From assembly GCA_033471095.1 (NCBI GenBank), contig CP136752.1, forward strand, positions 829,348 to 863,949: a stretch of 34,602 bases of DNA, written 5' to 3'. Made by a program: the position numbers and the translations under genes. Below the pieces are notes generated by a model that was not told the origin of the DNA, did no database searches, and worked only from the letters and a program-made list of their open reading frames with translations. Source of the stretch: Nitrosopumilaceae archaeon AB1(1). Lineage in GTDB: Archaea > Thermoproteota > Nitrososphaeria > Nitrososphaerales > Nitrosopumilaceae. Positions 7,286 to 15,914 of the stretch are shown piece after piece (within the stretch, counting starts at the first letter, position 1; each line of letters starts with the position of its first letter).

Positions 7286-9550
7286 TTAATTATTTTCTTT
7301 GAGAATATTCAAAGCAGAACCTGCCTTGAACCAATCTATATGAGATTCATTATATGAGTGATTTAGTTTAATTTCATCAGTGGTATCATCTGCATGATTT
7401 ATGATACACGTTATGCTCTTCTTTGGCATAAACTCTGTTAATTTTATGATACTAATTGTATCGTCTTCTAAAATTTTATCATAATCTTTGGGATCCTCAA
7501 ATGTTAATGCAAGTATGCCTTGTTTTTTTAGATTTGTTTCATGAATTCTTGCAAAACTCTTTGCCACAACTACTTTACATCCAAGATATCTTGGTGTCAT
7601 AGCTGCATGTTCTCTACTACTTCCTTCACCATAGTTTTTGTCTCCTATTATTATCCAACCCTGACCTTCTTTTTTATAGATTCTAGATATTTCTGTTATT
7701 GGTTGTATCTTTCCACTTAGTGCATTTTTACCACATCCAGTATCGCGATTGAAAGCATTTACTACTCCCAACAATACATTATCGCTTAGTTTATCCAAAT
7801 GACCTCTAAATGATAGCCACGCGCCTGCCGGTGATATATAATCTGTAGTACATTTTCCCTGTACTTTTACCATTAATTTTAAATCTTGAAAATCTTTTCC
7901 ATCCCATTTTTCAAATGGTTCTAAAACTTGTAATCTACTGCTATTTTTATTAATAATTATCTCTACAGATTCGTAATTATCCGACGGTTTCACATACGTC
8001 TCTTTACCATACACAAATCCCTTCTCTGGCACCTCAGGGGCCTCTTTTGGTTCATCAAGACGTATCTGCTTTCCATCTGGTGTGGTAATTGTATCTTTGA
8101 GTGGATTGAATGACATGCTACCTGATAATGCAAAAGCAACTATGATTTCTGGACTTGCAATGAAATTCATGGTATCACTACTCCCATCATTTCTACCTGG
8201 GAAATTCCGATTAAATGATGTTAGAATTGTATTTGGTTTATTTTCCATATTGGGTCTGCTCCACTGTCCTATACATGGACCACAAGCATTTGCAAGTACT
8301 GTTGCACCAATATCCTCCAATAAATCAATGTGACCGTCACGCTGTATCGTAGCTCGAATTTGTTCTGAACCTGGTGTGACTAGAAGCGGCGTCTTTATCT
8401 TTAGATTATTGTCTTTTGCCTGTTGTACTATAGACACAACCCTTGACATATCTTCGTATGAGGAATTTGTACAACTACCAATTAACGTACTTGATATTTT
8501 ATCAATATACCCATTTTTAATTACGTCAGAGGCCATCTGTGATATGGGTCTTGCCAGATCCGGTGTATGAGGACCTACTATGTGTGGTTCTAGTTTTGAT
8601 AAGTCTATCTCTAACACTTTATCAAAGTATTTGTGAGGATCTCCTAGTACCTCTACATCTGCAGACAAAATATCTTTATTTTTATTCGCTATATCTGCAA
8701 TCTGACCTCTATTTGTACTGCGTAAATAAATCTCCATTCTAGAATCATACGGAAATATCGAACATGTGGCGCCAATCTCTGCACCCATATTTGTAATGGT
8801 CGCCTTACCAGTACAGCTGATTGACTCTGCTCCCTCACCAAAATACTCGATTATTGCATTTGTTCCTCCAGATACTGTCAGCTCACCGGCTACTTTCAAT
8901 ATTATATCTTTAGGGGCTGTCCATCCATTCAATTTTCCCTTTAGATGAACTCCTATTTTTCTAGGATACAACAACTCCCATGATAGCCCTGCCATCACCT
9001 CTGCTGCATCAACTCCTCCTACTCCTATTGCCAACATACCTAAACCTCCAGCATTTGGCGTATGTGAATCAGTTCCAATCATTAATCCACCTGGAAAAGC
9101 ATAATTTTCCAACACAACTTGGTGTATGATACCTGCACCAGGTTTCCAAAAACCCACTCCATACTTTGCACACGCAGATTCTAAAAATTTAAACACTTCA
9201 TTATTTTCATTTAATGATAATTTGGTATCCTCATCACTTCCAATTTGAGCTCTTATCAAATGGTCGCAGTGTGTAGTTGTAGGAACTGCAACTTGTTTCA
9301 TACCTGTTTGCATAAATTGGAGCATTACCATCTGTCCAGTAACATCTTGCAGAGCTACTCTATCTGGTTTTAAAAAGATGTAATCTACACCTCCACTATA
9401 CTCACTATTTGTCATATTCTGTATATGGCCTGCTAGTATCTTTTCAGTCAGAGTTAGTGGTCTGTTTACATTTTTTTTATACTCTGATGCTTGTATACGA
9501 ATTTTTCTGTATGTGTCTAGCACTAAATCTGATGTAGTTTGTATCTGCAT
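7286..9550 (-). CDS. acn: Aconitate hydratase, mitochondrial-type
   Basis: Aconitase interconverts citrate and isocitrate using a 4Fe-4S cluster. The roughly 754-residue product has the two-part layout of the mitochondrial aconitase branch: TTTHCDH and GTDSHTPNAGGLGMLAIGVGG in the first domains, cluster cysteines in GSCTNSSYEDM and ACGPCIGQW, FNRNFPGRNDG, and a swivel domain with NYGEGSSREHAAM and KSFARIHETNLKKQG. The frame opens at GTG 9568, but ATG 9550 is preferred because a TATA-like box is centred 26 bases before it. It probably serves the oxidative/incomplete TCA branch, and its cluster depends on the Suf genes in this window. Monocistronic. Confidence 0.95.
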   Translation of the reverse strand: MQIQTTSDLVLDTYRKIRIQASEYKKNVNRPLTLTEKILAGHIQNMTNSEYSGGVDYIFLKPDRVALQDVTGQMVMLQFMQTGMKQVAVPTTTHCDHLIRAQIGSDEDTKLSLNENNEVFKFLESACAKYGVGFWKPGAGIIHQVVLENYAFPGGLMIGTDSHTPNAGGLGMLAIGVGGVDAAEVMAGLSWELLYPRKIGVHLKGKLNGWTAPKDIILKVAGELTVSGGTNAIIEYFGEGAESISCTGKATITNMGAEIGATCSIFPYDSRMEIYLRSTNRGQIADIANKNKDILSADVEVLGDPHKYFDKVLEIDLSKLEPHIVGPHTPDLARPISQMASDVIKNGYIDKISSTLIGSCTNSSYEDMSRVVSIVQQAKDNNLKIKTPLLVTPGSEQIRATIQRDGHIDLLEDIGATVLANACGPCIGQWSRPNMENKPNTILTSFNRNFPGRNDGSSDTMNFIASPEIIVAFALSGSMSFNPLKDTITTPDGKQIRLDEPKEAPEVPEKGFVYGKETYVKPSDNYESVEIIINKNSSRLQVLEPFEKWDGKDFQDLKLMVKVQGKCTTDYISPAGAWLSFRGHLDKLSDNVLLGVVNAFNRDTGCGKNALSGKIQPITEISRIYKKEGQGWIIIGDKNYGEGSSREHAAMTPRYLGCKVVVAKSFARIHETNLKKQGILALTFEDPKDYDKILEDDTISIIKLTEFMPKKSITCIINHADDTTDEIKLNHSYNESHIDWFKAGSALNILKENN

Positions 9551-9570
9551 AATTACTAATTTATTCACTA

Positions 9571-9580
9571 AAATTTATTT
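9571..9580 (-). promoter_or_regulatory. TATA-like box of aconitase
   Basis: The minus strand reads AAATAAATTT, centred about 25.5 bases before ATG 9550. It selects this ATG over the upstream GTG at 9568. Confidence 0.5.
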
Positions 9581-9647
9581 TCTGCTATACCATTTCTTCA
9601 TAAAATTACCTACATATAATTAGGCTCTACACATTGTCCAATATTAT

Positions 9648-10280
9648 ATGGTAAAAGCTGGTTTTCCCAAGTTTGGTATGTCACAAGGAAGTTCTTACAT
9701 CACTATACTAAATAATTACAATTTGCCTGATTTTATCCTCAAATTAGTTGCCCAAGAGTGCAACTCTGATCTTCTTGAAAAGGGAAGAATTGAGAGTAGA
9801 TTACAAAGTATGAATGATGACGCACTAAAGATATTACATAAAATTTTTGTAGAATGTGAAAATGATGATGACGGCAAATATGCCACATATCGTTTCTTTG
9901 CATACATATCTAGCATGTATCATAAATGTGAAATTCTACTTAATGAAACAATTCCAGGTCAATCTGAAAAAAATCATAGAATTCCCATTGCTGTAAAAAA
10001 TAATAGTATGTATATTGCAATTGCCTTCAATAAATCAAAAGGAAAACCAATTAGCAAAAAAGAAATTGTGAAATTTTATGACATCACTAATGATGTGAAA
10101 TTAGGTGATCATGGTACACAATTACTAGATGCTGTCTTTGGCTCCTCAGTGGGATTTACTAAAGAATCCATGGAGACTCTTCAAGATCTCAGTAAATCTA
10201 GAATTAATGATACAGAAAATAAACTAGAATTCAAAACTGCGTTTTTTGATAAAAATATCTATTCTACCATAAAGTGTTAA
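9648..10280 (+). CDS. Hypothetical protein, 210 aa
   Basis: I cannot assign this protein. It is soluble, with a mainly helical N-terminal half (DLLEKGRIESRLQSMNDDAL, then YRFFAYISSMYHKCEIL) followed by a beta-rich part (IPIAVKNNSMYIAIAFNKSKG) and a charged C terminus. No catalytic motif stands out. ATG 9648 is the first start; an in-frame ATG at 9678 (MSQGSSY) is the alternative. CATATAATTA at 9613-9622 could be the TATA box with a leader of only a few bases. Its 3' end overlaps the convergent metallopeptidase-like gene by 17 bases. Confidence 0.7.
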   Translation: MVKAGFPKFGMSQGSSYITILNNYNLPDFILKLVAQECNSDLLEKGRIESRLQSMNDDALKILHKIFVECENDDDGKYATYRFFAYISSMYHKCEILLNETIPGQSEKNHRIPIAVKNNSMYIAIAFNKSKGKPISKKEIVKFYDITNDVKLGDHGTQLLDAVFGSSVGFTKESMETLQDLSKSRINDTENKLEFKTAFFDKNIYSTIKC

Positions 10281-10809
10281 TCTCTTTTGTATCTAGTGTT
10301 AGGAACATGGGGTTCTCTTGTGTGATGTTAAATTTTTCATCATATCCTATATACTCTAATCCTCCGAATAGATGACGTGTCCAGACATCATGAACGTCCT
10401 CTACATACTTGCCATGTTTCTTTTGTCGTAAAAGTTCATGTGCAAGTTCGTGAGATACGATACTAGAGTTATTAATCATATGTTTCTCATCAAATTCTTT
10501 CTTTCTTGACCATACCACCATACCAAAATTCTCGGCGTGATATCCCTCACATGTACAATCTGTCCAAATTGGTCGGAAATGTGTCAGATAGAAATGAAAT
10601 ATGCCCTCTCCCCTACTTCTATGATCCTCAATTATAGTATGTGTGTCTAGTCTGCGCAAAAAACTTCTAGAATCTGTGATCATCATATCTGCCTTTACAT
10701 CCATGTCAATCTCAAATTCTTTTTTTATCCAAAATTTGAAAAATTTTGCCATCTTTTCAATATATACAAATTCATCTTTACGTAATTCCAATTCTTCTTT
10801 TTTTACCAT
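10264..10809 (-). CDS. Putative zinc metallopeptidase-like protein (HELAH motif)
   Basis: The product (about 181 aa from ATG 10809; ATG 10830 would add seven) contains SSIVSHELAHELL, an HExxH zincin motif at about residues 118-122. VEDVHDVWTRH, 17-27 residues further on, could supply the third zinc ligand. A CTCEGYHAE segment upstream may add metal-binding residues. There is no signal peptide or membrane segment, so it should be cytoplasmic. I cannot place it in a named peptidase family; it resembles small SprT/wss1-like or phage-type zincins only in layout. It is convergent with the 210-aa gene (17-base overlap) and 35 bases from the EVE gene on the same strand. Confidence 0.7.
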   Translation of the reverse strand: MVKKEELELRKDEFVYIEKMAKFFKFWIKKEFEIDMDVKADMMITDSRSFLRRLDTHTIIEDHRSRGEGIFHFYLTHFRPIWTDCTCEGYHAENFGMVVWSRKKEFDEKHMINNSSIVSHELAHELLRQKKHGKYVEDVHDVWTRHLFGGLEYIGYDEKFNITQENPMFLTLDTKEINTLW

Positions 10810-10844
10810 GAAAATAAAATGTAACAACATAACTATTCAATGAC

Positions 10845-11264
10845 TCACTTTGATAATTTTAATATTTTATTCCAAATATTTTCTGATACGGGCATTACTG
10901 AAAGACGTGATATTCGCAACAACTCCCATTTTGTAAATTCACCCCCAATATTTTTTATCTCATGTAAGGTAACTGGGTTTTTGAATTTTTGTTTATATTT
11001 TACATCAACAACAATAAATCTTGGATTTATCTCATCTGGATTAGAATATGGTTTACTTGTTATAGACATAATTCCCACAATTTGTCTCTCTTTACCCGTA
11101 TGGTAATATAGTATTGAATCTCCTTTTTTCATTTGTTTCATATGTTTTAGTGCAAGATTATTGTGTACGTTATCCCAAACAGTTGTATTATCTTTTTTTA
11201 ATTCATCTATACTGTATCCTCTAGGACCGTCAGGTTCCTGCTTTGCGAGCCAATATCGTACCAT
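10845..11264 (-). CDS. EVE-domain protein (PUA-like fold)
   Basis: The 139-residue product is nearly all EVE domain: MVRYWLAKQEPDG, GYSIDELKKDNTTVWDNVHN, the MKKGDSILYYHTG segment, IVGIMSITSKPY and KWELLRISRLSVMP. EVE domains bind modified bases or nucleotides in DNA or RNA in families where this is known. The frame continues upstream to 11435 and beyond, but ATG 11264 starts exactly at the domain and has a TATA-like box centred 25-26 bases upstream. The upstream stop-free extension is treated as a separate observation. The target here is unknown. Confidence 0.85.
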   Translation of the reverse strand: MVRYWLAKQEPDGPRGYSIDELKKDNTTVWDNVHNNLALKHMKQMKKGDSILYYHTGKERQIVGIMSITSKPYSNPDEINPRFIVVDVKYKQKFKNPVTLHEIKNIGGEFTKWELLRISRLSVMPVSENIWNKILKLSK

Positions 11265-11284
11265 GTGTATGATATCATTGCATC

Positions 11285-11294
11285 TAATTTTATT
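11285..11294 (-). promoter_or_regulatory. TATA-like box of the EVE gene
   Basis: The minus strand reads AATAAAATTA, centred about 25.5 bases before ATG 11264. It argues that the EVE protein starts there rather than at the upstream TTG. Confidence 0.5.
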
Positions 11295-11510
11295 CATTCT
11301 GAAATAATGTTCCCCGGACCTGACTCGCACAGAATCATTGGTATTAGCCACAACCTCCCTGAGATCTTTGACCGGGGTCACCTCGATTGTAACACGTCTG
11401 GGTGAATCAGTAATCATAGAAATCAAGACGATCAACTCATACAGATCCGTCTGCGTGTATTGCTCTTGAGGTAATTATGATGTAATATCAATTGATATAT
11501 TAATAATTTG

Positions 11511-13136
11511 TTAATTTTTTGATAATTTTTTGTAAAATGGATCTAATTGTATCTCAAATCCTACCACTGGTACTCTGATTTTATACTCTTGTTGAATCTG
11601 TATACTAATCTGACCTATAATTCCTATCTCTTTTTCATTAATGATGATCTTTGCTGTCTTACCATTCTCAAAGAATTTATGCATGGTTTTCGGTGTTGAA
11701 CATGATTCTCCTAATCCGTCGCAAAGTAATCCATTTAGGACTGATTTCATCTGCGAATAATCTGCATTTTTGTATGCCAAAACACAAGCTAGTCTATCCT
11801 GTTCTATATTTTTAGCTAGAAATACTCTACCAATCTCAAATATTTTTTGTGGGTATGTCTCATGAATATTTTTTGATAAATTCTTAATTAAACCTGCTAG
11901 TATTGTATTGCGCAGAATGATATGTTCAGTATTTTTTGAATTTAACAATTTTACTGATTCAGATGTATCATTTTTTAATGGACTTGTAAGACTAGAGTTG
12001 AGTACCTCAGTATATCCCAACCCTATCATGATTCTCTCAAGTGTATCGCACATCTCTAACTGTGAATTTTTTTGACCTATGACACTTGATGGAACTAGTT
12101 TAGATTCGAGTTTTTCAATACCATACCCCAACATAACCTCCTCGACTATGTCCATCTCATTAATAATATCAAAACGATATCTTGGTATGATACATATGAT
12201 TTCATTATCTTGGGACTTTGCATCCAATCTGCATTTCTTCAATGCATCAATTATTACTGAATTCTGTAACTCTGTCCCCAAAGCATGATTTATCATACTA
12301 TTCTGTACATGAATCTTGCTCGTTTCTGCTAGCATGTTATCATTTGTCTGTCCAGTAATGTCTACTGCGTGTAATTCAAAACCCATGTTTTGTAGTGTAA
12401 TTGCAATTACACTTGCAATATCAATCCCAGTTTTTTCCTCAACCCCTGTAACCTCTACAAATAGATTTTTTGTAGATATAGTTACAGTAGTTTCTGCTGC
12501 ATTTATCACTGGAGGTAATGATACTGTTTTATCATCCGAGTCAATAATTAATGGAACCATATCTTTTTCTAACAAATGTGAATAATCTTTTCCTGTCTTG
12601 GTCTCTGCTAATATTTGGCTTATTGTACATGCAGAATCTGCATTTAATGGAATGAATTTATGCTCTCTTGATACTGCAACATAACTTAGTGGAAATTTAA
12701 TTTTATCTAGATCATGTATTCCTATAGATGATTTTGATCTTTTACGTCCAATTCCTTCATGTAGATCCTCTTGCATATTTACTAGCTGTTTAATGTCCTG
12801 ATCATTTAATTTTCCTCCAGTTGCAATAATTCCTGTGATGTGTGGTCTTAATGGAACAACCTCTTTTGCAACTTTTATGATATACTCTTTACCAGATTCT
12901 ATAACAAGTGGAATCATTCCCTTCTTGAATCCTAGCAGTCCCTCCAATCCTGCAACAATTCCAAATTCTGTAGCATAATCTGGACGATTTGGGCTATACT
13001 CTATACGAACCTCTGTGTCAGTCTCTGACTCTATATCTAGACCTAGAAATGGTAATGTGTTTAGAATCAATTTTTTATCTGCATCACCATTCAATAACTG
13101 AATAATTCTATCTATGCGTAAATCTACAACGGGCAT
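11511..13136 (-). CDS. pheT: Phenylalanyl-tRNA synthetase beta subunit
   Basis: PheT forms the alpha2-beta2 PheRS with PheS and carries the B3/B4 editing module. The 541 residues match the short archaeal/eukaryotic type. Visible parts are the N-terminal MPVVDLRIDRIIQLLNG, the B1/B5-like IEYSPNRPDYATEFGIVAGL, IGIHDLDKIKFPLSYVAV, the B5 region (CIIPRYRFDIINEMDIVEEV with a GYGIEKL tail), and the class II-like core (LGYTEVLNSSLTSP, NTILAGLIKNLSKN, FEIGRVF). The ATG at 13136 overlaps the pheS end by 13 bases, so translation is coupled. There is no frameshift. Confidence 0.95.
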   Translation of the reverse strand: MPVVDLRIDRIIQLLNGDADKKLILNTLPFLGLDIESETDTEVRIEYSPNRPDYATEFGIVAGLEGLLGFKKGMIPLVIESGKEYIIKVAKEVVPLRPHITGIIATGGKLNDQDIKQLVNMQEDLHEGIGRKRSKSSIGIHDLDKIKFPLSYVAVSREHKFIPLNADSACTISQILAETKTGKDYSHLLEKDMVPLIIDSDDKTVSLPPVINAAETTVTISTKNLFVEVTGVEEKTGIDIASVIAITLQNMGFELHAVDITGQTNDNMLAETSKIHVQNSMINHALGTELQNSVIIDALKKCRLDAKSQDNEIICIIPRYRFDIINEMDIVEEVMLGYGIEKLESKLVPSSVIGQKNSQLEMCDTLERIMIGLGYTEVLNSSLTSPLKNDTSESVKLLNSKNTEHIILRNTILAGLIKNLSKNIHETYPQKIFEIGRVFLAKNIEQDRLACVLAYKNADYSQMKSVLNGLLCDGLGESCSTPKTMHKFFENGKTAKIIINEKEIGIIGQISIQIQQEYKIRVPVVGFEIQLDPFYKKLSKN

Positions 13137-14578
13137 TTTGTTGCTCCCCTGATCCAGTCAGAATCATTGTTGTAGAATTCGCGTACATCATTTATGCCGT
13201 GTTTTAACATAGCGATTCTCTCTATACCTCCACCCCATGCTAAAACTGTACTATTAATCCCCAATGGTTTTGTTACCTCTGGTCGTATTATTCCCATTCC
13301 GAATAACTCTATCCATTTACCAAGTTTGTCATTATACACCATACTTTGTAGTGATGGTTCTGTATATGGAAAGAAAGTAGGCCAAAATTTAATTTTTGTA
13401 ATTCCAATTCTACGATAAAATTCCCGTTGTATTCCCATCAATTCACGTAACGAGCAGTCATTTCCTACTATAACACCTTCAACCTGATTAAATTCTGCCA
13501 AATGCTTATCACTGGCTTTTTCATTTCTAAATACACGTCCATGTGAAAATACCCGTCCATTAGTAATACCTGTTTCAGCTGAATGTCTTATTGTGATACA
13601 TGTTGTATGCGTACGTAATACCATCCTTTGTGCCTGCTGCATCTTCCATGAATAATTCCATTTTTCTTCATGCTCTTTTGACACTCTTTTAATTATATTA
13701 TCATCTGCATTCAATTTCGGAACGGAATCTACATAGAATGTATCTTGCATCTCTCTTGCAGGATGATCCTGCGGAGTGAACAACGCGTCAAAATTCCAGA
13801 AACTTGATTGTTTTAAATCTCCAATCACTTCAGAGAATCCTAATAATGTGAAAATTTCTCTTATCTCATTAATCGTATCTTTGAGTATGTGTGTCTTTGC
13901 AGCATAAATTGTAGTCTTACCTGCCTCAACATCAATACTGTTCTCATCAATATTCTTTACGTTGATTTGTAATCCTTGTTCAGTTATATCAATTGCAATT
14001 ACATCACGAGTCTTTTCAATTATGTAGCCTGGTCGTTTTTTTAGAGAATTATACGTCTCTTTATCTTGTATTTCTTCTGGTGTGATGGAATCATTCCCAA
14101 TCTGTTTTAGTATATCTTCTTCTGGGATTGCGAATTTTTCTTCTACTAGTGAGACGGTTCCCTCGCTCATGTCTATCCAACCATTACGTTTGGCCTGACC
14201 AATACTTGGATTGCAATCCTGATTCAACTCTTTTTGTAATTTTGGTATGGTTGTGACTCCTTTGGATAAAATATCATATAATTTTCTCTCAGGTAATCCA
14301 TGTGTTATCGCGTCTATTCCATTTTTATCTAGTTGAATAATTATTGATGAAATTTTTTCTATCTTTACAAGATCTTTCATCTTTAACCATTCTATGCCTC
14401 TTCTAATTTGATCTTCAGAAAGTTTTGTTTTCACCTGTAGTGTATTCATGCTACAAATATTCGATGTTGAATCATTACCTAGCGTATCATCACTCTGCGA
14501 GGACTCTGCCCTAGTTTTCCTTAGTTCTTGAAGTGCGTCTAGTATCTTTTTCTCTATCCAATGTAATGTAAGTTCCAA
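13124..14578 (-). CDS. pheS: Phenylalanyl-tRNA synthetase alpha subunit
   Basis: This is the catalytic subunit of PheRS. The N-terminal 170 residues form winged-helix-type tRNA/DNA-binding domains (TKLSEDQIRRGIEWLKMKDLV). The class II core follows: DHPAREMQDTFY (motif 1 region), RTHTTCITIRHSAE, GRVFRNEKASDKHLAEFNQVEG (motif 2 region), FFPYTEPS, and GGGIERIAMLKHGINDVREF (motif 3). At 484 residues it is complete. The TTG at 14578 is chosen because a TATA-like box is centred about 27 bases upstream and the next in-frame ATG would cut 43 residues from the first winged-helix region. First gene of pheS-pheT. Confidence 0.95.
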   Translation of the reverse strand: MELTLHWIEKKILDALQELRKTRAESSQSDDTLGNDSTSNICSMNTLQVKTKLSEDQIRRGIEWLKMKDLVKIEKISSIIIQLDKNGIDAITHGLPERKLYDILSKGVTTIPKLQKELNQDCNPSIGQAKRNGWIDMSEGTVSLVEEKFAIPEEDILKQIGNDSITPEEIQDKETYNSLKKRPGYIIEKTRDVIAIDITEQGLQINVKNIDENSIDVEAGKTTIYAAKTHILKDTINEIREIFTLLGFSEVIGDLKQSSFWNFDALFTPQDHPAREMQDTFYVDSVPKLNADDNIIKRVSKEHEEKWNYSWKMQQAQRMVLRTHTTCITIRHSAETGITNGRVFSHGRVFRNEKASDKHLAEFNQVEGVIVGNDCSLRELMGIQREFYRRIGITKIKFWPTFFPYTEPSLQSMVYNDKLGKWIELFGMGIIRPEVTKPLGINSTVLAWGGGIERIAMLKHGINDVREFYNNDSDWIRGATKCPL

Positions 14579-14580
14579 TA

Positions 14581-14833
14581 TTCATAATCTAACACACTTT
14601 TTTTTAAATGGTTCTCTTGATGGTATTGTCAAGTTATAGGGACTTTGTTTATAACTTATAAAATATACATTTTTAGATACAGTATATTGTTTCAATTATT
14701 TATTTTATAATCATATTAGCAAGTATTAACCAGAGAGAATTGTATTTGGGATTAACAAGAAAGGAAAGGTTGGAGTTCGTGGGAATCAATAGTGACTAAA
14801 TAATTTTAAATCAAACATATCGTGACTATCATG
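14581..14833. other. Intergenic AT-rich region without a firm gene
   Basis: Besides the pheS promoter, the plus strand holds a strong TATA-like stretch (TTATAAAATATA, about 14656-14667). It is followed by a frame from 14686 to 14799 that would encode a 37-residue peptide with one membrane segment, but with ATT as first codon. I do not call it a gene. No tRNA or clear RNA fold is seen. Confidence 0.4.
14601..14610 (-). promoter_or_regulatory. TATA-like box of pheS-pheT
   Basis: The minus strand reads CATTTAAAAA, centred about 27 bases before the TTG start of pheS. It supports leaderless initiation at a TTG codon. Confidence 0.55.
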
Positions 14834-14980
14834 TCATATTGATGGTGGCGGTGTTGAAATTTGTTGAATCAAAGACTCCCATTTATCTGATAATTCTAAC
14901 CATACTGACATAGGAACATCACCAATGGTGGATGTCATTTGTCTAATTTTATCAGTTGAACTCCATGTCAGCTGTTTCAT
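14834..14980 (-). CDS. Possible small protein, 48 aa
   Basis: A short frame with ATG at 14980 encodes a product beginning MKQLTWSSTDKIRQM and ending QQISTPPPSI. Its composition looks protein-like (three tryptophans, amphipathic middle MSVWLELSDKWESL). GTATATTTG at 15005-15013 is a TATA-like box about 28 bases upstream. It overlaps the end of the 90-aa frame by 29 bases in another frame, so at most one of the two may be real, or both if translation is coupled. No family recognised. Confidence 0.45.
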   Translation of the reverse strand: MKQLTWSSTDKIRQMTSTIGDVPMSVWLELSDKWESLIQQISTPPPSI

Positions 14981-15224
14981 TGGATTTTTTTAACGAAATT
15001 GTGTCAAATATACAAATATTTTTTTCACGTAATTGACAAATTTGTTTAAATAGTTTGTTGGATTTACTAGATATCTTAAAAATGATGTTTTCAGAATGAT
15101 TTTTATCTTTAAGACTATGTAAAAAGACCAGACGTTGTGAAGTATTATCCTCAAGTGTTTGAATTATTGTATTTCTATTTTTAGCAGTATTACAAGATAT
15201 CGATATTAACTTATTTCTGTTCAT
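14952..15224 (-). CDS. Hypothetical small basic protein, 90 aa
   Basis: This is an uninterrupted 90-codon frame from ATG 15224. The product is basic and Asn/Ser/Lys-rich, with MNRNKLISISCNTAKNRN at the start, three cysteines without a CxxC pattern, and no membrane segment. Only a weak TATA-like element (TACATTTGAA, 15243-15252) lies at a suitable distance. No family is recognised. Given the AT-rich surroundings it could be spurious. Confidence 0.45.
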   Translation of the reverse strand: MNRNKLISISCNTAKNRNTIIQTLEDNTSQRLVFLHSLKDKNHSENIIFKISSKSNKLFKQICQLREKNICIFDTISLKKSNETADMEFN

Positions 15225-15279
15225 GATTTAGCTAGATTAAAAGTTCAAATGTACTTGCCATAATTTTTTATGGTATTTG

Positions 15280-15474
15280 TTAATTAAAATATTCAGCTTC
15301 CTCTTTTGCTGCTTTTTTTGACGCAAATTTTTTTACACCAGTATGATCACCTAACCAAGCAATTGGTTTTGTTTTAATTTTAAATCCCTCATCACTCATA
15401 TATTTTCGAATTTCCTTACATGCTTTATCTCCTTTACAATCAATTACAAAAGTTACTTCACACATTTTTATCAT
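15280..15474 (-). CDS. Hypothetical small protein, 64 aa
   Basis: A compact, lysine-rich protein: MIKMCEVTFVIDCKGDKAC, then EIRKYMSDEGFKIKTKPIAW, then a charged helix (FASKKAAKEEAEYFN). The pattern beta strand, helix, strand, helix would fit a small alpha/beta fold. Two cysteines in DCKGDKAC may be redox or metal residues. A good TATA-like box (15496-15505, minus strand AGTTTAATAT) is centred 26 bases before ATG 15474, which supports expression from that start. It is probably a real gene of unknown function. Confidence 0.65.
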   Translation of the reverse strand: MIKMCEVTFVIDCKGDKACKEIRKYMSDEGFKIKTKPIAWLGDHTGVKKFASKKAAKEEAEYFN

Positions 15475-15884
15475 TGACTAGTCACATCATAACCATATTA
15501 AACTTTCTAAAGTCAGATTAGTACTAAAATCTTTTAAAGCCATAAATGAGTGGCACTCAGAACTGCATGTATAATTATCTATACCCTGTGATTCCAAGTT
15601 ATAATTCTGTAAAAAATTGTGAATATATACTTAGTGTACGAGAATCCTTTTTTGAGTAAAACCATATGAATCTTTCTATCTCTGATTGTCCTCACATATT
15701 GCTCAAAAGTCTTGAATATAATATCAAAATTAAAAGGACCGATTTAGAATATGGTGCATTCACAAGTTACTATAACTTGACAATACCCACTGAAATAATA
15801 TGTGAATTCTTGTGCATCATTTCATTAAATACGAATTTATTCAAATTTCTAAATTGTATATGATATATCTGATACTACACTTTT
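15475..15884. other. Intergenic region with two doubtful ORFs
   Basis: The plus strand has two short frames in register: 15546-15659 (37 codons, MSGTQNCMYNYLYPV...) and 15666-15863 (65 codons, MNLSISDCPHILLKSLEYN...), separated by a TAA and two codons. Neither has a convincing TATA-like box at the usual distance, and neither is recognised. Otherwise only AT-rich spacer and the hemL promoter. Confidence 0.4.
15496..15505 (-). promoter_or_regulatory. TATA-like box of the 64-aa gene
   Basis: AGTTTAATAT on the minus strand, centred 26 bases before ATG 15474. Confidence 0.5.
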
Positions 15885-15894
15885 GCTTATATTG
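15885..15894 (+). promoter_or_regulatory. TATA-like box of the hem operon
   Basis: GCTTATATTG is centred about 25.5 bases before the ATG at 15915. It points to that ATG, not the one at 15906, as the leaderless start of hemL. Confidence 0.55.
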
Positions 15895-15914
15895 AACTTG
15901 GAAATATGACAAAC

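Noticed and set aside
11300-11335. Signal recognition particle RNA (minus strand has TCAGGTCCGG)
   Set aside because: The diagnostic GGAAGGAAGCAG-type continuation of the SRP loop is absent, and the length and pairing do not fit.
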